Source: an uncultured Bacteroides sp. (lineage in GTDB: Bacteria > Bacteroidota > Bacteroidia > Bacteroidales > Bacteroidaceae). From it: 64,000 bases of DNA. Shown here in pieces: positions 8,973 through 17,070 of the stretch (within the stretch, counting starts at the first letter, position 1; each line of letters begins with the position of its first letter). The stretch lies in contig NZ_OY762899.1 in the NCBI RefSeq assembly GCF_963666545.1, positions 2,914,001 to 2,978,000 of the forward strand, written 5' to 3'. The notes beneath the pieces were generated by a model. That model was given only the letters and a program-made list of their open reading frames with translations. It had not been told where the DNA came from and ran no database searches. A program made the translations under genes and the position numbers.

Positions 8973-10085
8973 TTATTTCTTCTTGTCCTTATCGGTTTTC
9001 TCGGCACCACGTACCTTTTCTTTGATAGTAAGCCCTTTCTTGATTTCAAGCTTGATGCCGTTGCTTAAACCGGCAACAACTCTGCGGCGGATGAATTTTT
9101 GTTCGGGAACACTGTCTGTCATTACCCAGACAAAAGTACTGTCTCCGCTAAATTCAACTGTACTTTCGGGTACAGCTAAAACCTTTGATACACGAGCTAA
9201 TACAATTTCAGCATTGGCAGAATAACCGGAACGTATCTCCACAGAATCGGGAACACGGATAGCTGCTTTGATTTCGAATTGGTTAGCTCCGTTTTCCTCT
9301 ACACCTTTTGGTGAGATATATTCAAGCGTAGCATCGAACTTGATATTCTGCAATGCTCCGATTGTGAGCTTGATGGGCATACCTTCATGAATACGGCCTA
9401 CTTCTGTTTCGTCTATTTTACCGCGGAAGATGAGATCATTCATATTGGCAACAGTAGCAATGGTAGTACCGTCATTAAACGTGTTACTCATGATCACAGA
9501 GTTACCGGCTTTCACAGGAACATCAAGAACTAGACCGTCGATGGTTGAACGAATCATCGTATTGCTGTATGAGGCACTTTTCTTTGTGATACCTTCTTTA
9601 ATGATATCAAGTGCATCTTTGGCGCTCTCTTCTTCTTCTTTAGCTTGTTTAAATGTAAGCTGGCTCTTTTCATAGTCTTCGCTGCTGATCAATTTGTCCG
9701 CATAAAGCTTTTTCATACGGTTATAATCCGTTTGAGTTTGCTTTAAATTGATTTCAGCTAAACGTAATCGACTCTCGGCACTGTTTAGTTGGCCCATTTC
9801 TGGAATTACTTTTACTTTAGCTATAATTTCTCCTTTTTTAACCGTTTGTCCGGCTTCTTTGTACACTTCGGCTACAATACCCGATATTTGAGGCTTGATA
9901 AGAATCTCGTCTCTTGGCTCCACTTTTCCGGTTGCTACTGTGGTTTTTTCCAAATCAGTTATTTCGGAACTTACAATTTCGTACTGTTTCACTTTGGGCT
10001 TGGATTTACTGTACAGGAATATAAATGTTCCTATGAATATGACAGCTATCACTACCAATGATGCGATTTTAAGATACTTTTTCAT
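8973..10085 (-). CDS. Efflux periplasmic adaptor (HlyD/MacA-like membrane fusion protein)
   Basis: Bridges the ABC permeases and TolC. The 370-residue product has an N-terminal membrane anchor (ASLVVIAVIFIGTFIFLYS). A barrel-sandwich/lipoyl half-motif follows (IKPQISGIVAEVYKEAGQTV, then KKGEIIAKV), then an alpha-helical hairpin around residues 100-170 and the second lipoyl half (SNTMIRSTIDGLVLDVPVKA). A beta-barrel (around 215-290) and a membrane-proximal domain complete it. The charged Lys/Asp-rich tail (KTDKDKKK) is unusual but not diagnostic. Gene order (ATPase, permeases, adaptor, TolC) supports a MacAB-type exporter rather than an RND pump, because no RND transporter is present. Confidence 0.93.
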   Translation of the reverse strand: MKKYLKIASLVVIAVIFIGTFIFLYSKSKPKVKQYEIVSSEITDLEKTTVATGKVEPRDEILIKPQISGIVAEVYKEAGQTVKKGEIIAKVKVIPEMGQLNSAESRLRLAEINLKQTQTDYNRMKKLYADKLISSEDYEKSQLTFKQAKEEEESAKDALDIIKEGITKKSASYSNTMIRSTIDGLVLDVPVKAGNSVIMSNTFNDGTTIATVANMNDLIFRGKIDETEVGRIHEGMPIKLTIGALQNIKFDATLEYISPKGVEENGANQFEIKAAIRVPDSVEIRSGYSANAEIVLARVSKVLAVPESTVEFSGDSTFVWVMTDSVPEQKFIRRRVVAGLSNGIKLEIKKGLTIKEKVRGAEKTDKDKKK

Positions 10086-10159
10086 CGTTGCTTATTTTAT
10101 TAATTTATCATTTTCCTTTTTATAGCTTTTCGTTCTGAAAGAAACAACTTGCTTCTTAA

Positions 10160-11404
10160 TCATTCATCTCTGATGGCTTCAATCGGTTTAATGGCCATAG
10201 CTCTGTATGCCGGAGCTAACCCCGCTAATAGTCCCAGTGTAATTAAGAGTGCACAAGTTCCTATCGCCATCCAAAAGCTGACCTGAAAATGTGCATTGTA
10301 TGTTCCTGAAGCATTGATCCCTATTTCAGCAGCCTGCAATATGAGTACTCCGAATGAAATACCAGCCATACCCGCTACAGCCGTGAGCACGACACTCTCG
10401 GATAGAATCTGTTGTAGGATATCTTTGGGACGTGCACCGATGGCACGTCTAATGCCTATTTCGGTCGTGCGCTCTTTTACGGTTACCATCATGATGTTAC
10501 TCACTCCGATAGCTCCTGCTAATAGGGTACCCAGCCCTACCATCCAGATAAGCATGCGAATGCCGGAAAACAAATTGTCTACCATTGAGAACATCGCTTC
10601 GGCATTGAGCAACATCACAGCCTGCTTGTCGTTTGGGCTAATGTAATGTGCCTCTTTAATAACTTTCTCTACCTGATCTTGTAAATCAGTTATTTTAATT
10701 CCGGGTTTGGCTGTAATGCAAGCAAGATCTATATTCTTTCCGAAGTTATAGGCCTGCTGCATGGTGGTGAAGGGAAGTACGATGCTTTCGGACGCATTGC
10801 CATTAATGTTAATGTTACCTTCCGAAACACAAACTCCGATAATGCGATAGTAGATGCCGTCTACTCGTACAAATTGCCCGCAAGGATTTTCTCCTTTCTT
10901 AAATAATTCTTCGTACACACGTTTGCCTATACTACAAACTTTCCTTTGTTCCAGAATATCTACGTCATTAATAAAGCGTCCGTAACGCATCTCTTGAGTT
11001 TCGATCTTATCGTAATCGGGATATAATCCTTTCACTATGCAGGAGCTTTTTTTATCTCCATACAAAGCGAGTGCTCCCCATTTATTAATTGTGGGAGTAA
11101 TCACATCAATATCTGAAACGGCACGACGCAAACGACCGATATCTCCATTATCCAGACTCCAGTCTCGTCCTTTGCGAAACCCTTTGTAAGGTTCACCTGT
11201 TTTTTGAGGCCAGACGAAACATGAATTGGTGGCAAACCCTTCAAAGTTGGCCTTCATCATATCCTGCATGCCTTGCCCTCCACCGATGAGGGCGATTAAC
11301 ATGAATATACCCCAGAATACGCCAAAGGCAGTAAGTAGGCTTCGGGTTTTATTTCTTGTGATGGTGAGGAGTATTTCCTCCCATGTATCAATATCGTATT
11401 TCAT
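10160..11404 (-). CDS. MacB-like ABC transporter permease (second of two)
   Basis: Inner-membrane permease with FtsX/MacB topology, 414 residues. It has an N-terminal membrane helix (about 20-42), a large periplasmic MacB-PCD domain (about 45-270), then three C-terminal membrane helices. The conserved FtsX loop EIGIRRAIGARPKDILQQIL lies between the first and second of these. It differs in sequence from the neighbouring permease, which suggests that the two form a heterodimer driven by the shared ATPase. The substrate is not evident; relatives export antibiotics, peptides or lipoproteins. Confidence 0.93.
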   Translation of the reverse strand: MKYDIDTWEEILLTITRNKTRSLLTAFGVFWGIFMLIALIGGGQGMQDMMKANFEGFATNSCFVWPQKTGEPYKGFRKGRDWSLDNGDIGRLRRAVSDIDVITPTINKWGALALYGDKKSSCIVKGLYPDYDKIETQEMRYGRFINDVDILEQRKVCSIGKRVYEELFKKGENPCGQFVRVDGIYYRIIGVCVSEGNININGNASESIVLPFTTMQQAYNFGKNIDLACITAKPGIKITDLQDQVEKVIKEAHYISPNDKQAVMLLNAEAMFSMVDNLFSGIRMLIWMVGLGTLLAGAIGVSNIMMVTVKERTTEIGIRRAIGARPKDILQQILSESVVLTAVAGMAGISFGVLILQAAEIGINASGTYNAHFQVSFWMAIGTCALLITLGLLAGLAPAYRAMAIKPIEAIRDE

Positions 11405-11442
11405 ATCTTGTTATTGAACTATTGAACTGATTAAATACGTAG

Positions 11443-12699
11443 TTATTCCGCTCTTAAAGCTTCAATCGGTCGAATACTCACTGCTTTTCGTGCAGGGAAG
11501 AAGCCTGCGAGCGTTCCTGCAATGATTAGAGTGAGTGTAGCCTGAATAGCGACTTTTACATCTACTGTAGGATTTAAGAAAACTGTCTCCTTCCATAGCC
11601 CTGTATCCATGGTCTGATTTCCTGCTACTGCATTCATATACTCTGTAACCCCGATACCCGCTACCATTCCGATATATCCGAATATAGTAGTAATCACTAT
11701 ACTCTCAATGATAATCAGCCATAAGATAGAAGAGGGTTTAGCCCCTAATGCTTTTCGGATACCAAATTCTCGGGTACGTTCTTTTACAGTGATAAGCATA
11801 ATGTTACTTACTCCCACAATTCCGCTGAGTAACGTGAAAACACCAATAATCCAGATAGCTGTACGAAGAATGCTGGAAGCTGTTTGCTGTTGCAGGTACT
11901 GAGTGAATCTGTTCCATATCCAGATGGCGCTGTCGTCCAGTGGATCAAAACGATGGTGAGCGCCGATTGCTTTGCGGTATTGCTTTTCAAAGTCTGTATT
12001 CAAGTCCTCTGTATCCAGCCCTTTAGTTGTGAAAATGAGATTGTTAATCTTATCTCCTTTATTATAGATAAGTTGTAAGGTGGTGAATGGCAGATATGCT
12101 TCGCGAGCGTCACGGTCGCCCTGATCGGTATATAATCCCACTACCTGATAGGCGGTACCGTTCCCTATAATGAACTTCCCGATAGGATCTTCTCCTTTTG
12201 GAAAAAGAATCTCGGCGGTTTTGGTATGCAGGATGATCACTTTTCGCCTCTCTTTAATATCTAATTCGTTAATAAAGCGTCCACCGGCCGATTTCACTGT
12301 TTCTACTTCAGTATAGTTGGCAAAAACCCCGTTAAGCGTCATGCTAACGTACTCGGTTCCACGACTCAGCGTTACATTACTTTGTCTTACAGTAGCTCCG
12401 GCACTGATCACATTTTTTGAAAAATTCCTGCTAGTGATGCCTAGATCTTTATTATTCAGTTGTATTTGACGTCCCTGCTGTAGCCCGTCGTACGTTTTGG
12501 TCGTTGATCCCGGAAATATTTTGATGGAATTCATGGACATGCTCGATGATGACTCTTCGAAGGCATGTATTATCCCATTTCCTGCACCCAACAGCACGAT
12601 AAGCATGAAGATGCCCCATGCCACAGCAAACCCGGTCAGGAATGTTCGCAGTTTATTGCGCTTGATCGTGCCATATATCTCTTGCCAAATATCAATCAT
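11443..12699 (-). CDS. MacB-like ABC transporter permease (first of two)
   Basis: 418-residue inner-membrane permease. It has an N-terminal helix (TFLTGFAVAWGIFMLIVLLG), a periplasmic MacB-PCD domain with segments such as VISAGATVRQSNVTL, and a C-terminal FtsX domain. The signature loop is REFGIRKALGAKPSSILWLI, and the protein ends FPARKAVSIRPIEALRAE. It lies 20 bp downstream of the ATPase and 38 bp upstream of the second permease. Together with those genes, the adaptor and TolC it makes a complete mechanotransmission-type exporter. Confidence 0.93.
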   Translation of the reverse strand: MIDIWQEIYGTIKRNKLRTFLTGFAVAWGIFMLIVLLGAGNGIIHAFEESSSSMSMNSIKIFPGSTTKTYDGLQQGRQIQLNNKDLGITSRNFSKNVISAGATVRQSNVTLSRGTEYVSMTLNGVFANYTEVETVKSAGGRFINELDIKERRKVIILHTKTAEILFPKGEDPIGKFIIGNGTAYQVVGLYTDQGDRDAREAYLPFTTLQLIYNKGDKINNLIFTTKGLDTEDLNTDFEKQYRKAIGAHHRFDPLDDSAIWIWNRFTQYLQQQTASSILRTAIWIIGVFTLLSGIVGVSNIMLITVKERTREFGIRKALGAKPSSILWLIIIESIVITTIFGYIGMVAGIGVTEYMNAVAGNQTMDTGLWKETVFLNPTVDVKVAIQATLTLIIAGTLAGFFPARKAVSIRPIEALRAE

Positions 12700-12719
12700 A
12701 AATGTTTGGGGTATTTATC

Positions 12720-13436
12720 TTATTTCATGAATCCGTTCTGCCCGAAGGGAGATGCATCATGGTTTTCGTTCTTCTCTATTCTCTCGATGATTCCGTCTTT
12801 GAGGCGGATGATCTTATTCGTCTGATTGGCTACACCGCTTTCATGCGTTACCACGACAATGGTCATTCCACTATCATGTAGTTGTTTCAGGATGCTCATC
12901 ACTTCCACGGAAGTTTTGCTGTCAAGTGCTCCGGTAGGTTCATCCGCCAGAATAATTTGCGGTTGAGAAATCAGAGCGCGAGCGATAGCAACACGTTGCT
13001 TCTGTCCTCCACTCATCTCATTGGGCATGTGATGTGCCCAATCTTTCAACCCTAACCGGTCTAGGTACTCCATCGCAAGTATATTCCGTTTTTTGCGGCT
13101 TATCCCTTGGTAAAACAGTGGTAAAGCCACGTTTTCCACTGCATTCTTGAAGGAGATCAGATTAAATGACTGAAAGATGAAGCCAATCATTCGGTTGCGA
13201 TATTCCGCAGCCTTCGTTTCGCTCAAATTCTTGATTAATACATCATTTAGGTAATAATCTCCCGTATCGTAATTATCCAATATGCCAAGTATATTGAGCA
13301 TTGTAGATTTACCCGAACCGGAAGTACCCATGATGGAAACAAATTCTCCTCTCTCTATATCAAGGTTGATGCCTTTAAGCACATGAAGCGGTGCTCCGTT
13401 GTGGTAGGTCTTGTTAATGTCTTTTAAGTGTATCAC
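12720..13436 (-). CDS. ABC transporter ATP-binding protein (MacB/LolD type)
   Basis: Cytoplasmic ATPase of the exporter, 238 residues. It shows Walker A GTSGSGKST (about residues 37-45), Q-loop FQSFNLI, ABC signature MSGGQKQRVAIARAL, Walker B IILADEPTGALDS and the H-loop VTHE. The GALDSKTS segment after Walker B is typical of the MacB/LolD branch. It is the first gene of the five-gene operon. No clear promoter stands out in the 162-bp divergent region shared with the glucokinase gene. Confidence 0.95.
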   Translation of the reverse strand: MIHLKDINKTYHNGAPLHVLKGINLDIERGEFVSIMGTSGSGKSTMLNILGILDNYDTGDYYLNDVLIKNLSETKAAEYRNRMIGFIFQSFNLISFKNAVENVALPLFYQGISRKKRNILAMEYLDRLGLKDWAHHMPNEMSGGQKQRVAIARALISQPQIILADEPTGALDSKTSVEVMSILKQLHDSGMTIVVVTHESGVANQTNKIIRLKDGIIERIEKNENHDASPFGQNGFMK

Positions 13437-13598
13437 TGTTTCGTCGATTTAGTTTCATATTTCTTATGGTTTGTTATATTAGACGCACGCAAGGTGTGAA
13501 AAGTTGCAGCAGGGGTGAACTTTTTTAAAAAAAGATTTTGCGAACTCAATCTTCTTTGCGTAATTTGTGAACTATAACTAACCCTTTAATAAAGTATC

Positions 13599-14573
13599 AT
13601 GAATTCTAACATGGAGAAACCCTACGTTGTAGGTATTGACATTGGCGGTACAAACACCGTATTTGGTATTGTTGACGCACGCGGAAGCATTCTGTCGAGT
13701 GGTTCGGTAAAAACACAAGCTTATTCGGCCATAGGTGATTATGTGGACGAGGTTTGCAAGAATCTTCTTCCTCTCATTGTTGCTCAAGGCGGAGTGGAGA
13801 AAATAAAAGGTATCGGCATTGGTGCACCTAACGGCAATTATTATAGTGGGACAATTGAGTTTGCTCCCAATTTGCCTTGGAAAGGCATTATTCCGTTGGC
13901 TGCTTTGTTCGAAGAGAAGTTGGGTATCCCTACTGCTTTGACAAATGATGCCAATGCGGCTGCTGTAGGTGAAATGACTTACGGTGCAGCTCGCGGGATG
14001 AAAGACTTTATAATGATAACTTTAGGCACAGGTGTAGGTAGTGGTATTGTTATCAATGGCCAAGTAGTCTATGGACATGATGGATTTGCCGGAGAACTGG
14101 GACATGTTATCATGCGTCGTGGTGAAACTGGCCGTTTGTGTGGTTGTGGACGTAAAGGTTGCTTGGAAGCATACTGTTCGGCTACCGGTGTGGCTCGTAC
14201 AGCACGCGAACTTTTAGCTGCCCGCACAGATGCAAGTTTGCTTCGTAATATTCCTTCGGAAAATATTAGTTCTAAAGATGTGTATGATGCTGCTGTGCAA
14301 GGTGATAAATTAGCTCAGGAGATCTTTAATTTTACAGGAACATTGCTTGGGGAAGCTCTAGCCGATTTTATCGCCTTTTCTAGTCCCGAAGCTATCATTC
14401 TTTTTGGTGGATTGGCTAAATCCGGAGATTACATCATGAAACCCATTCAGAAAGCTATTGACGAGAATATTCTTACGATCTTTAAAGGTAAAGCGAAATT
14501 ACTTGTTTCCGAATTAAAAGATTCTGATGCTGCTGTACTTGGTGCAAGTGCATTGGCTTGGGAGCTGAAGTAA
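13599..14573 (+). CDS. ROK-family glucokinase
   Basis: Phosphorylates glucose, or a related hexose, using ATP in the cytoplasm. The 324-residue product begins with the ATP-binding motif GIDIGGTNTVFGIVD. It contains NDANAAAVGEM and the ROK segment GELGHVIMRRG followed by the zinc-binding motif CGCGRKGCLEAYCSATG, with three of the usual Cys. FGGLAKSGD near the C-terminus is the second nucleotide-contact loop. The absence of an N-terminal helix-turn-helix excludes a ROK repressor. An alternative start at 13611 (MEKPYV) is equally plausible. Transcription is divergent from the efflux operon and ends at a strong terminator. Confidence 0.92.
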   Translation: MNSNMEKPYVVGIDIGGTNTVFGIVDARGSILSSGSVKTQAYSAIGDYVDEVCKNLLPLIVAQGGVEKIKGIGIGAPNGNYYSGTIEFAPNLPWKGIIPLAALFEEKLGIPTALTNDANAAAVGEMTYGAARGMKDFIMITLGTGVGSGIVINGQVVYGHDGFAGELGHVIMRRGETGRLCGCGRKGCLEAYCSATGVARTARELLAARTDASLLRNIPSENISSKDVYDAAVQGDKLAQEIFNFTGTLLGEALADFIAFSSPEAIILFGGLAKSGDYIMKPIQKAIDENILTIFKGKAKLLVSELKDSDAAVLGASALAWELK

Positions 14574-14603
14574 AAGAGAGTACAAGTTACCACTAAAATA
14601 GAT

Positions 14604-14649
14604 ATGTCCATGTAAATGCTGCATTAGCATTGTGCATGGACATTTTTTC
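14604..14649 (+). terminator. Intrinsic terminator after glucokinase
   Basis: Long stem formed by 14604-14620 and 14626-14643 (ATGTCCATG pairing with CATGGACAT, plus an inner AATGCT/AGCATT stem), followed directly by a TTTTTT tract. Confidence 0.85.
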
Positions 14650-14663
14650 TGTCCCTTAGGAAC

Positions 14664-14701
14664 AAAAAAAGGAAAAATCTAATAAGATCTTTCCTTTTTT
14701 T
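14664..14701 (-). terminator. Bidirectional terminator between rplS and glucokinase
   Basis: A-rich arm ending AATCT (14664-14680) pairs with AGATCTTTCC plus a T run (14685-14701). Both strands end in runs of T, so it can terminate rplS and catch read-through from the glucokinase gene. Confidence 0.75.
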
Positions 14702-14728
14702 ATCTCGAATTGGATATTGCGGCTATGA

Positions 14729-15082
14729 TTAGCGAACAACTCTTTTTTCTTTGATTCTAGCTTTCTTACCAGTAAGAGCGCGTAAGTAATAAAGTTTAGC
14801 GCGACGTACTTTACCAATTTTGTTCACTTCTATGCTGTCGATAGCTGGTGATTCAAGTGGGAAAATTCTCTCTACTCCAATTGTTCCTGACATTTTACGT
14901 ACTGTAAAACGTTTCTTTTCTTGGTGGCCTGAAATCTTGATAACAACTCCGCGGTACAACTGTACGCGTTCCTTGGTACCCTCAATGATACGATATGCTA
15001 CTGTTACAGTGTCACCCGCTTTGAAGCTGGGATGTTGCTTTCCGGTAGCAAATGCTTCTTCTGCAATTTTAATTAAATCCAT
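14729..15082 (-). CDS. rplS: 50S ribosomal protein L19
   Basis: Structural protein of the large ribosomal subunit at the 30S interface. The 117-residue product carries the L19 signatures [51 protein letters not shown] and the basic C-terminal RAKLYYLR segment. Length is normal for the family. It is a single-gene unit with its own promoter and a downstream terminator. Confidence 0.98.
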   Translation of the reverse strand: MDLIKIAEEAFATGKQHPSFKAGDTVTVAYRIIEGTKERVQLYRGVVIKISGHQEKKRFTVRKMSGTIGVERIFPLESPAIDSIEVNKIGKVRRAKLYYLRALTGKKARIKEKRVVR

Positions 15083-15168
15083 TGTTTGCTATTATTAAAT
15101 TGTTTCATCGATACAACGCAACATATCAAGTAACTCTCTTCTTTGACAGCGATTGCGCGAAAGCGGTG

Positions 15169-15200
15169 CAAAGGAACGAACTTTTTATCAGACAGCCAAA
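15169..15200 (-). promoter_or_regulatory. Promoter of rplS
   Basis: On the minus strand a -33 TTTG (15200-15197) and a -7 element TTCCTTTG (15176-15169) are separated by 20 nt, close to the Bacteroidetes TTTG-N19-20-TAnnTTTG pattern. This is about 87 nt upstream of the ATG. Confidence 0.6.
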
Positions 15201-15314
15201 TATTATTAGTAATATGTTACAGGTAGTGTGGTGTTACAAGCTGAAAAAAGTATAGACAAAAGATAAGTGATCTAAATATGGTAGGCTGAGATAACTGCAT
15301 CAAACATAAAATGT

Positions 15315-15322
15315 TATATTTG
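15315..15322 (+). promoter_or_regulatory. -7 element (TATATTTG) for the 5'-nucleotidase operon
   Basis: Exact TAnnTTTG match 22 nt upstream of the ATG at 15344. It would place the start of transcription close to the gene with a very short leader. Confidence 0.5.
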
Positions 15323-15343
15323 TGCCACTATTAAACATCGAAT

Positions 15344-16111
15344 ATGAAACAAGCTTATTTAAAATGTCTATCGGGAGTTGCTTTAGTAGGCCTCCTTCTT
15401 CTGTCTTCTTGTCATTCTCCTTATCAATTATCGAAGGTAGAAGGAAGCAAAATTGAGATATCATCCAAATGGGATCTTCATCCTGATGAGGATGCCGTAA
15501 GCATATTGGCACCTTACAAAGCGCAGATAGATAGCATAATGACTCCTGTCGTAGGAAAGAGTGCAATGGACATGAAAGCAGCTCGTCCGGAAAGCTTACT
15601 TTCTAACTTGGTAGCTGATGTGTTACGCAATGCGGCGGAACCCTATTTGGGTCATCCGGCAGATGTGGCTGTGACTAATGTGGGAGGCTTACGTAGTTCT
15701 ATGAGTGCAGGCAATATCACTTTTAGTAATATTTATGAGATTCTACCATTCGAAAATTCTCTTTGCATTGTTACTTTGAAAGGTTCTAATCTTAGAGCCC
15801 TGATGGAAAATATTGCAGGTGCGGGAGGTGAAGGTGTGAGCAACGTACGCTTGGAGATCTCTGCGGAAGGCAAACTAATCTCCGCTACGGTAGGCGGCAA
15901 AGAGATAGACGATCAACGTCTCTATGAAGTGGCTACTGTCGATTATCTGGCCGAAGGCAATGATAAGATGCTGGCTTTTCTGAAGGGAGAGAAGAAAATT
16001 TGTCCGGAAGGAGCTACAATAAGAAATATTTTTCTGAGTTATGTAAAAAAGGAAACTGCTGTCGGTAAAGAGATAACTTCTGTGCTTGACGGTAGGATTA
16101 CAATAAAGTAA
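15344..16111 (+). CDS. 5'-nucleotidase C-terminal-domain lipoprotein
   Basis: 255-residue protein made only of the substrate-binding C-terminal domain of the UshA-type 5'-nucleotidases. A lipoprotein signal peptide (LLLLSSC, Cys about residue 23) is followed by LLSNLVADVLRNAA, TNVGGLRSSMSAGNITFSNI and YEILPFENSL. The last two are the conserved loops that stack the nucleoside base. The metallophosphatase half is absent here but is encoded by the next gene, 13 bp downstream. The two polypeptides therefore probably work together in the periplasm on nucleotides or related phosphoesters. This domain order, C-terminal half first, is the reverse of the fused enzyme. Confidence 0.9.
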   Translation: MKQAYLKCLSGVALVGLLLLSSCHSPYQLSKVEGSKIEISSKWDLHPDEDAVSILAPYKAQIDSIMTPVVGKSAMDMKAARPESLLSNLVADVLRNAAEPYLGHPADVAVTNVGGLRSSMSAGNITFSNIYEILPFENSLCIVTLKGSNLRALMENIAGAGGEGVSNVRLEISAEGKLISATVGGKEIDDQRLYEVATVDYLAEGNDKMLAFLKGEKKICPEGATIRNIFLSYVKKETAVGKEITSVLDGRITIK

Positions 16112-16124
16112 AAAAGAGGAATCA

Positions 16125-17033
16125 ATGAATAAAAATCAAGATAAAGAAAAAATGAGAAAAGAGACTTTCTCCTCAAGTTGTAGTCCGGTTATATTGATTG
16201 GACTTTTACTGTTTCTTTCGCTCTCAGCTGTTGCACAACGAACGAAAACCATTACTATTCTGCATACGAATGATACGCATAGTCGCATTGAACCGATTGA
16301 GGCTAACTTTCCCGATACTCGTCTGGCAGATAAAGGAGGTTTTGTACGTCGTGCCACGTGTCTTGACAAGGTGCGTGAAGACAAACCTGATTTATTATTG
16401 TTTGATTGCGGGGACTTTTCTCAGGGTACCCCTTACTATAATATGTTTAAAGGGGAGGTAGAAATTAAACTCATGAATAGCATGGGCTACGATGCCGGTA
16501 CAATTGGTAATCATGAGTTTGACTTCGGACTCGACAACATGGCGCGTTTATTTAAGATGGCTGATTATCCCATTGTTTGTGCGAATTATGGGGTAGAAGG
16601 CACTGCGCTCGAAGGTTTGGTGAAGCCGTATGTTATCATCAAACGAGACGGACTGAAAATTGGTGTTTTTGGTCTTAGCCCTAAAATGGAGGGGCTGGTA
16701 CAAGCGAATAAATGCGAAGGCATAGTCTATAAAGACCCTATTAAAACGGCGAATGAACTGGCTGCTTTCTTGAAGAAAGAAAAGAAGTGCGATGCAGTGA
16801 TTTGTCTTTCACATTTGGGTTATAAACCTTCATCGGACGATAATCCTGCTTGTGATATTAATTTAGTTCATCAGACCAGTAATATTGATGTCGTTTTAGG
16901 TGGGCACTCGCATACGTTTCTTGAACAGCCGGCAATTTATGTGAATGCTGTCGGCAAGAATGTTCCTATTTCTCAGATGGGGAGTAGAGGTACCTTTGTA
17001 GGGCGTATGGACTTAATCTTTGAAAAGAAATAA
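16125..17033 (+). CDS. Metallophosphatase half of a split 5'-nucleotidase (UshA-like)
   Basis: 302-residue periplasmic calcineurin-like phosphoesterase. The signal peptide (VILIGLLLFLSLSAVAQ) is followed by the metal-binding motifs ILHTNDTHSR, FDCGDFSQGTPYYN, GTIGNHEFDFG and LGGHSHTF, the complete dinuclear-metal set of the 5'-nucleotidase family. The nucleoside-binding C-terminal domain is missing and is supplied by the preceding gene. Two starts are possible, 16125 and an in-frame ATG at 16152 (MRKETF). The second is nearer the signal peptide and also has a purine-rich upstream stretch. Confidence 0.92.
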   Translation: MNKNQDKEKMRKETFSSSCSPVILIGLLLFLSLSAVAQRTKTITILHTNDTHSRIEPIEANFPDTRLADKGGFVRRATCLDKVREDKPDLLLFDCGDFSQGTPYYNMFKGEVEIKLMNSMGYDAGTIGNHEFDFGLDNMARLFKMADYPIVCANYGVEGTALEGLVKPYVIIKRDGLKIGVFGLSPKMEGLVQANKCEGIVYKDPIKTANELAAFLKKEKKCDAVICLSHLGYKPSSDDNPACDINLVHQTSNIDVVLGGHSHTFLEQPAIYVNAVGKNVPISQMGSRGTFVGRMDLIFEKK

Positions 17034-17070
17034 AGAATTAAACCCCTGTCGAGGGGCTAAATAAAGAAGA

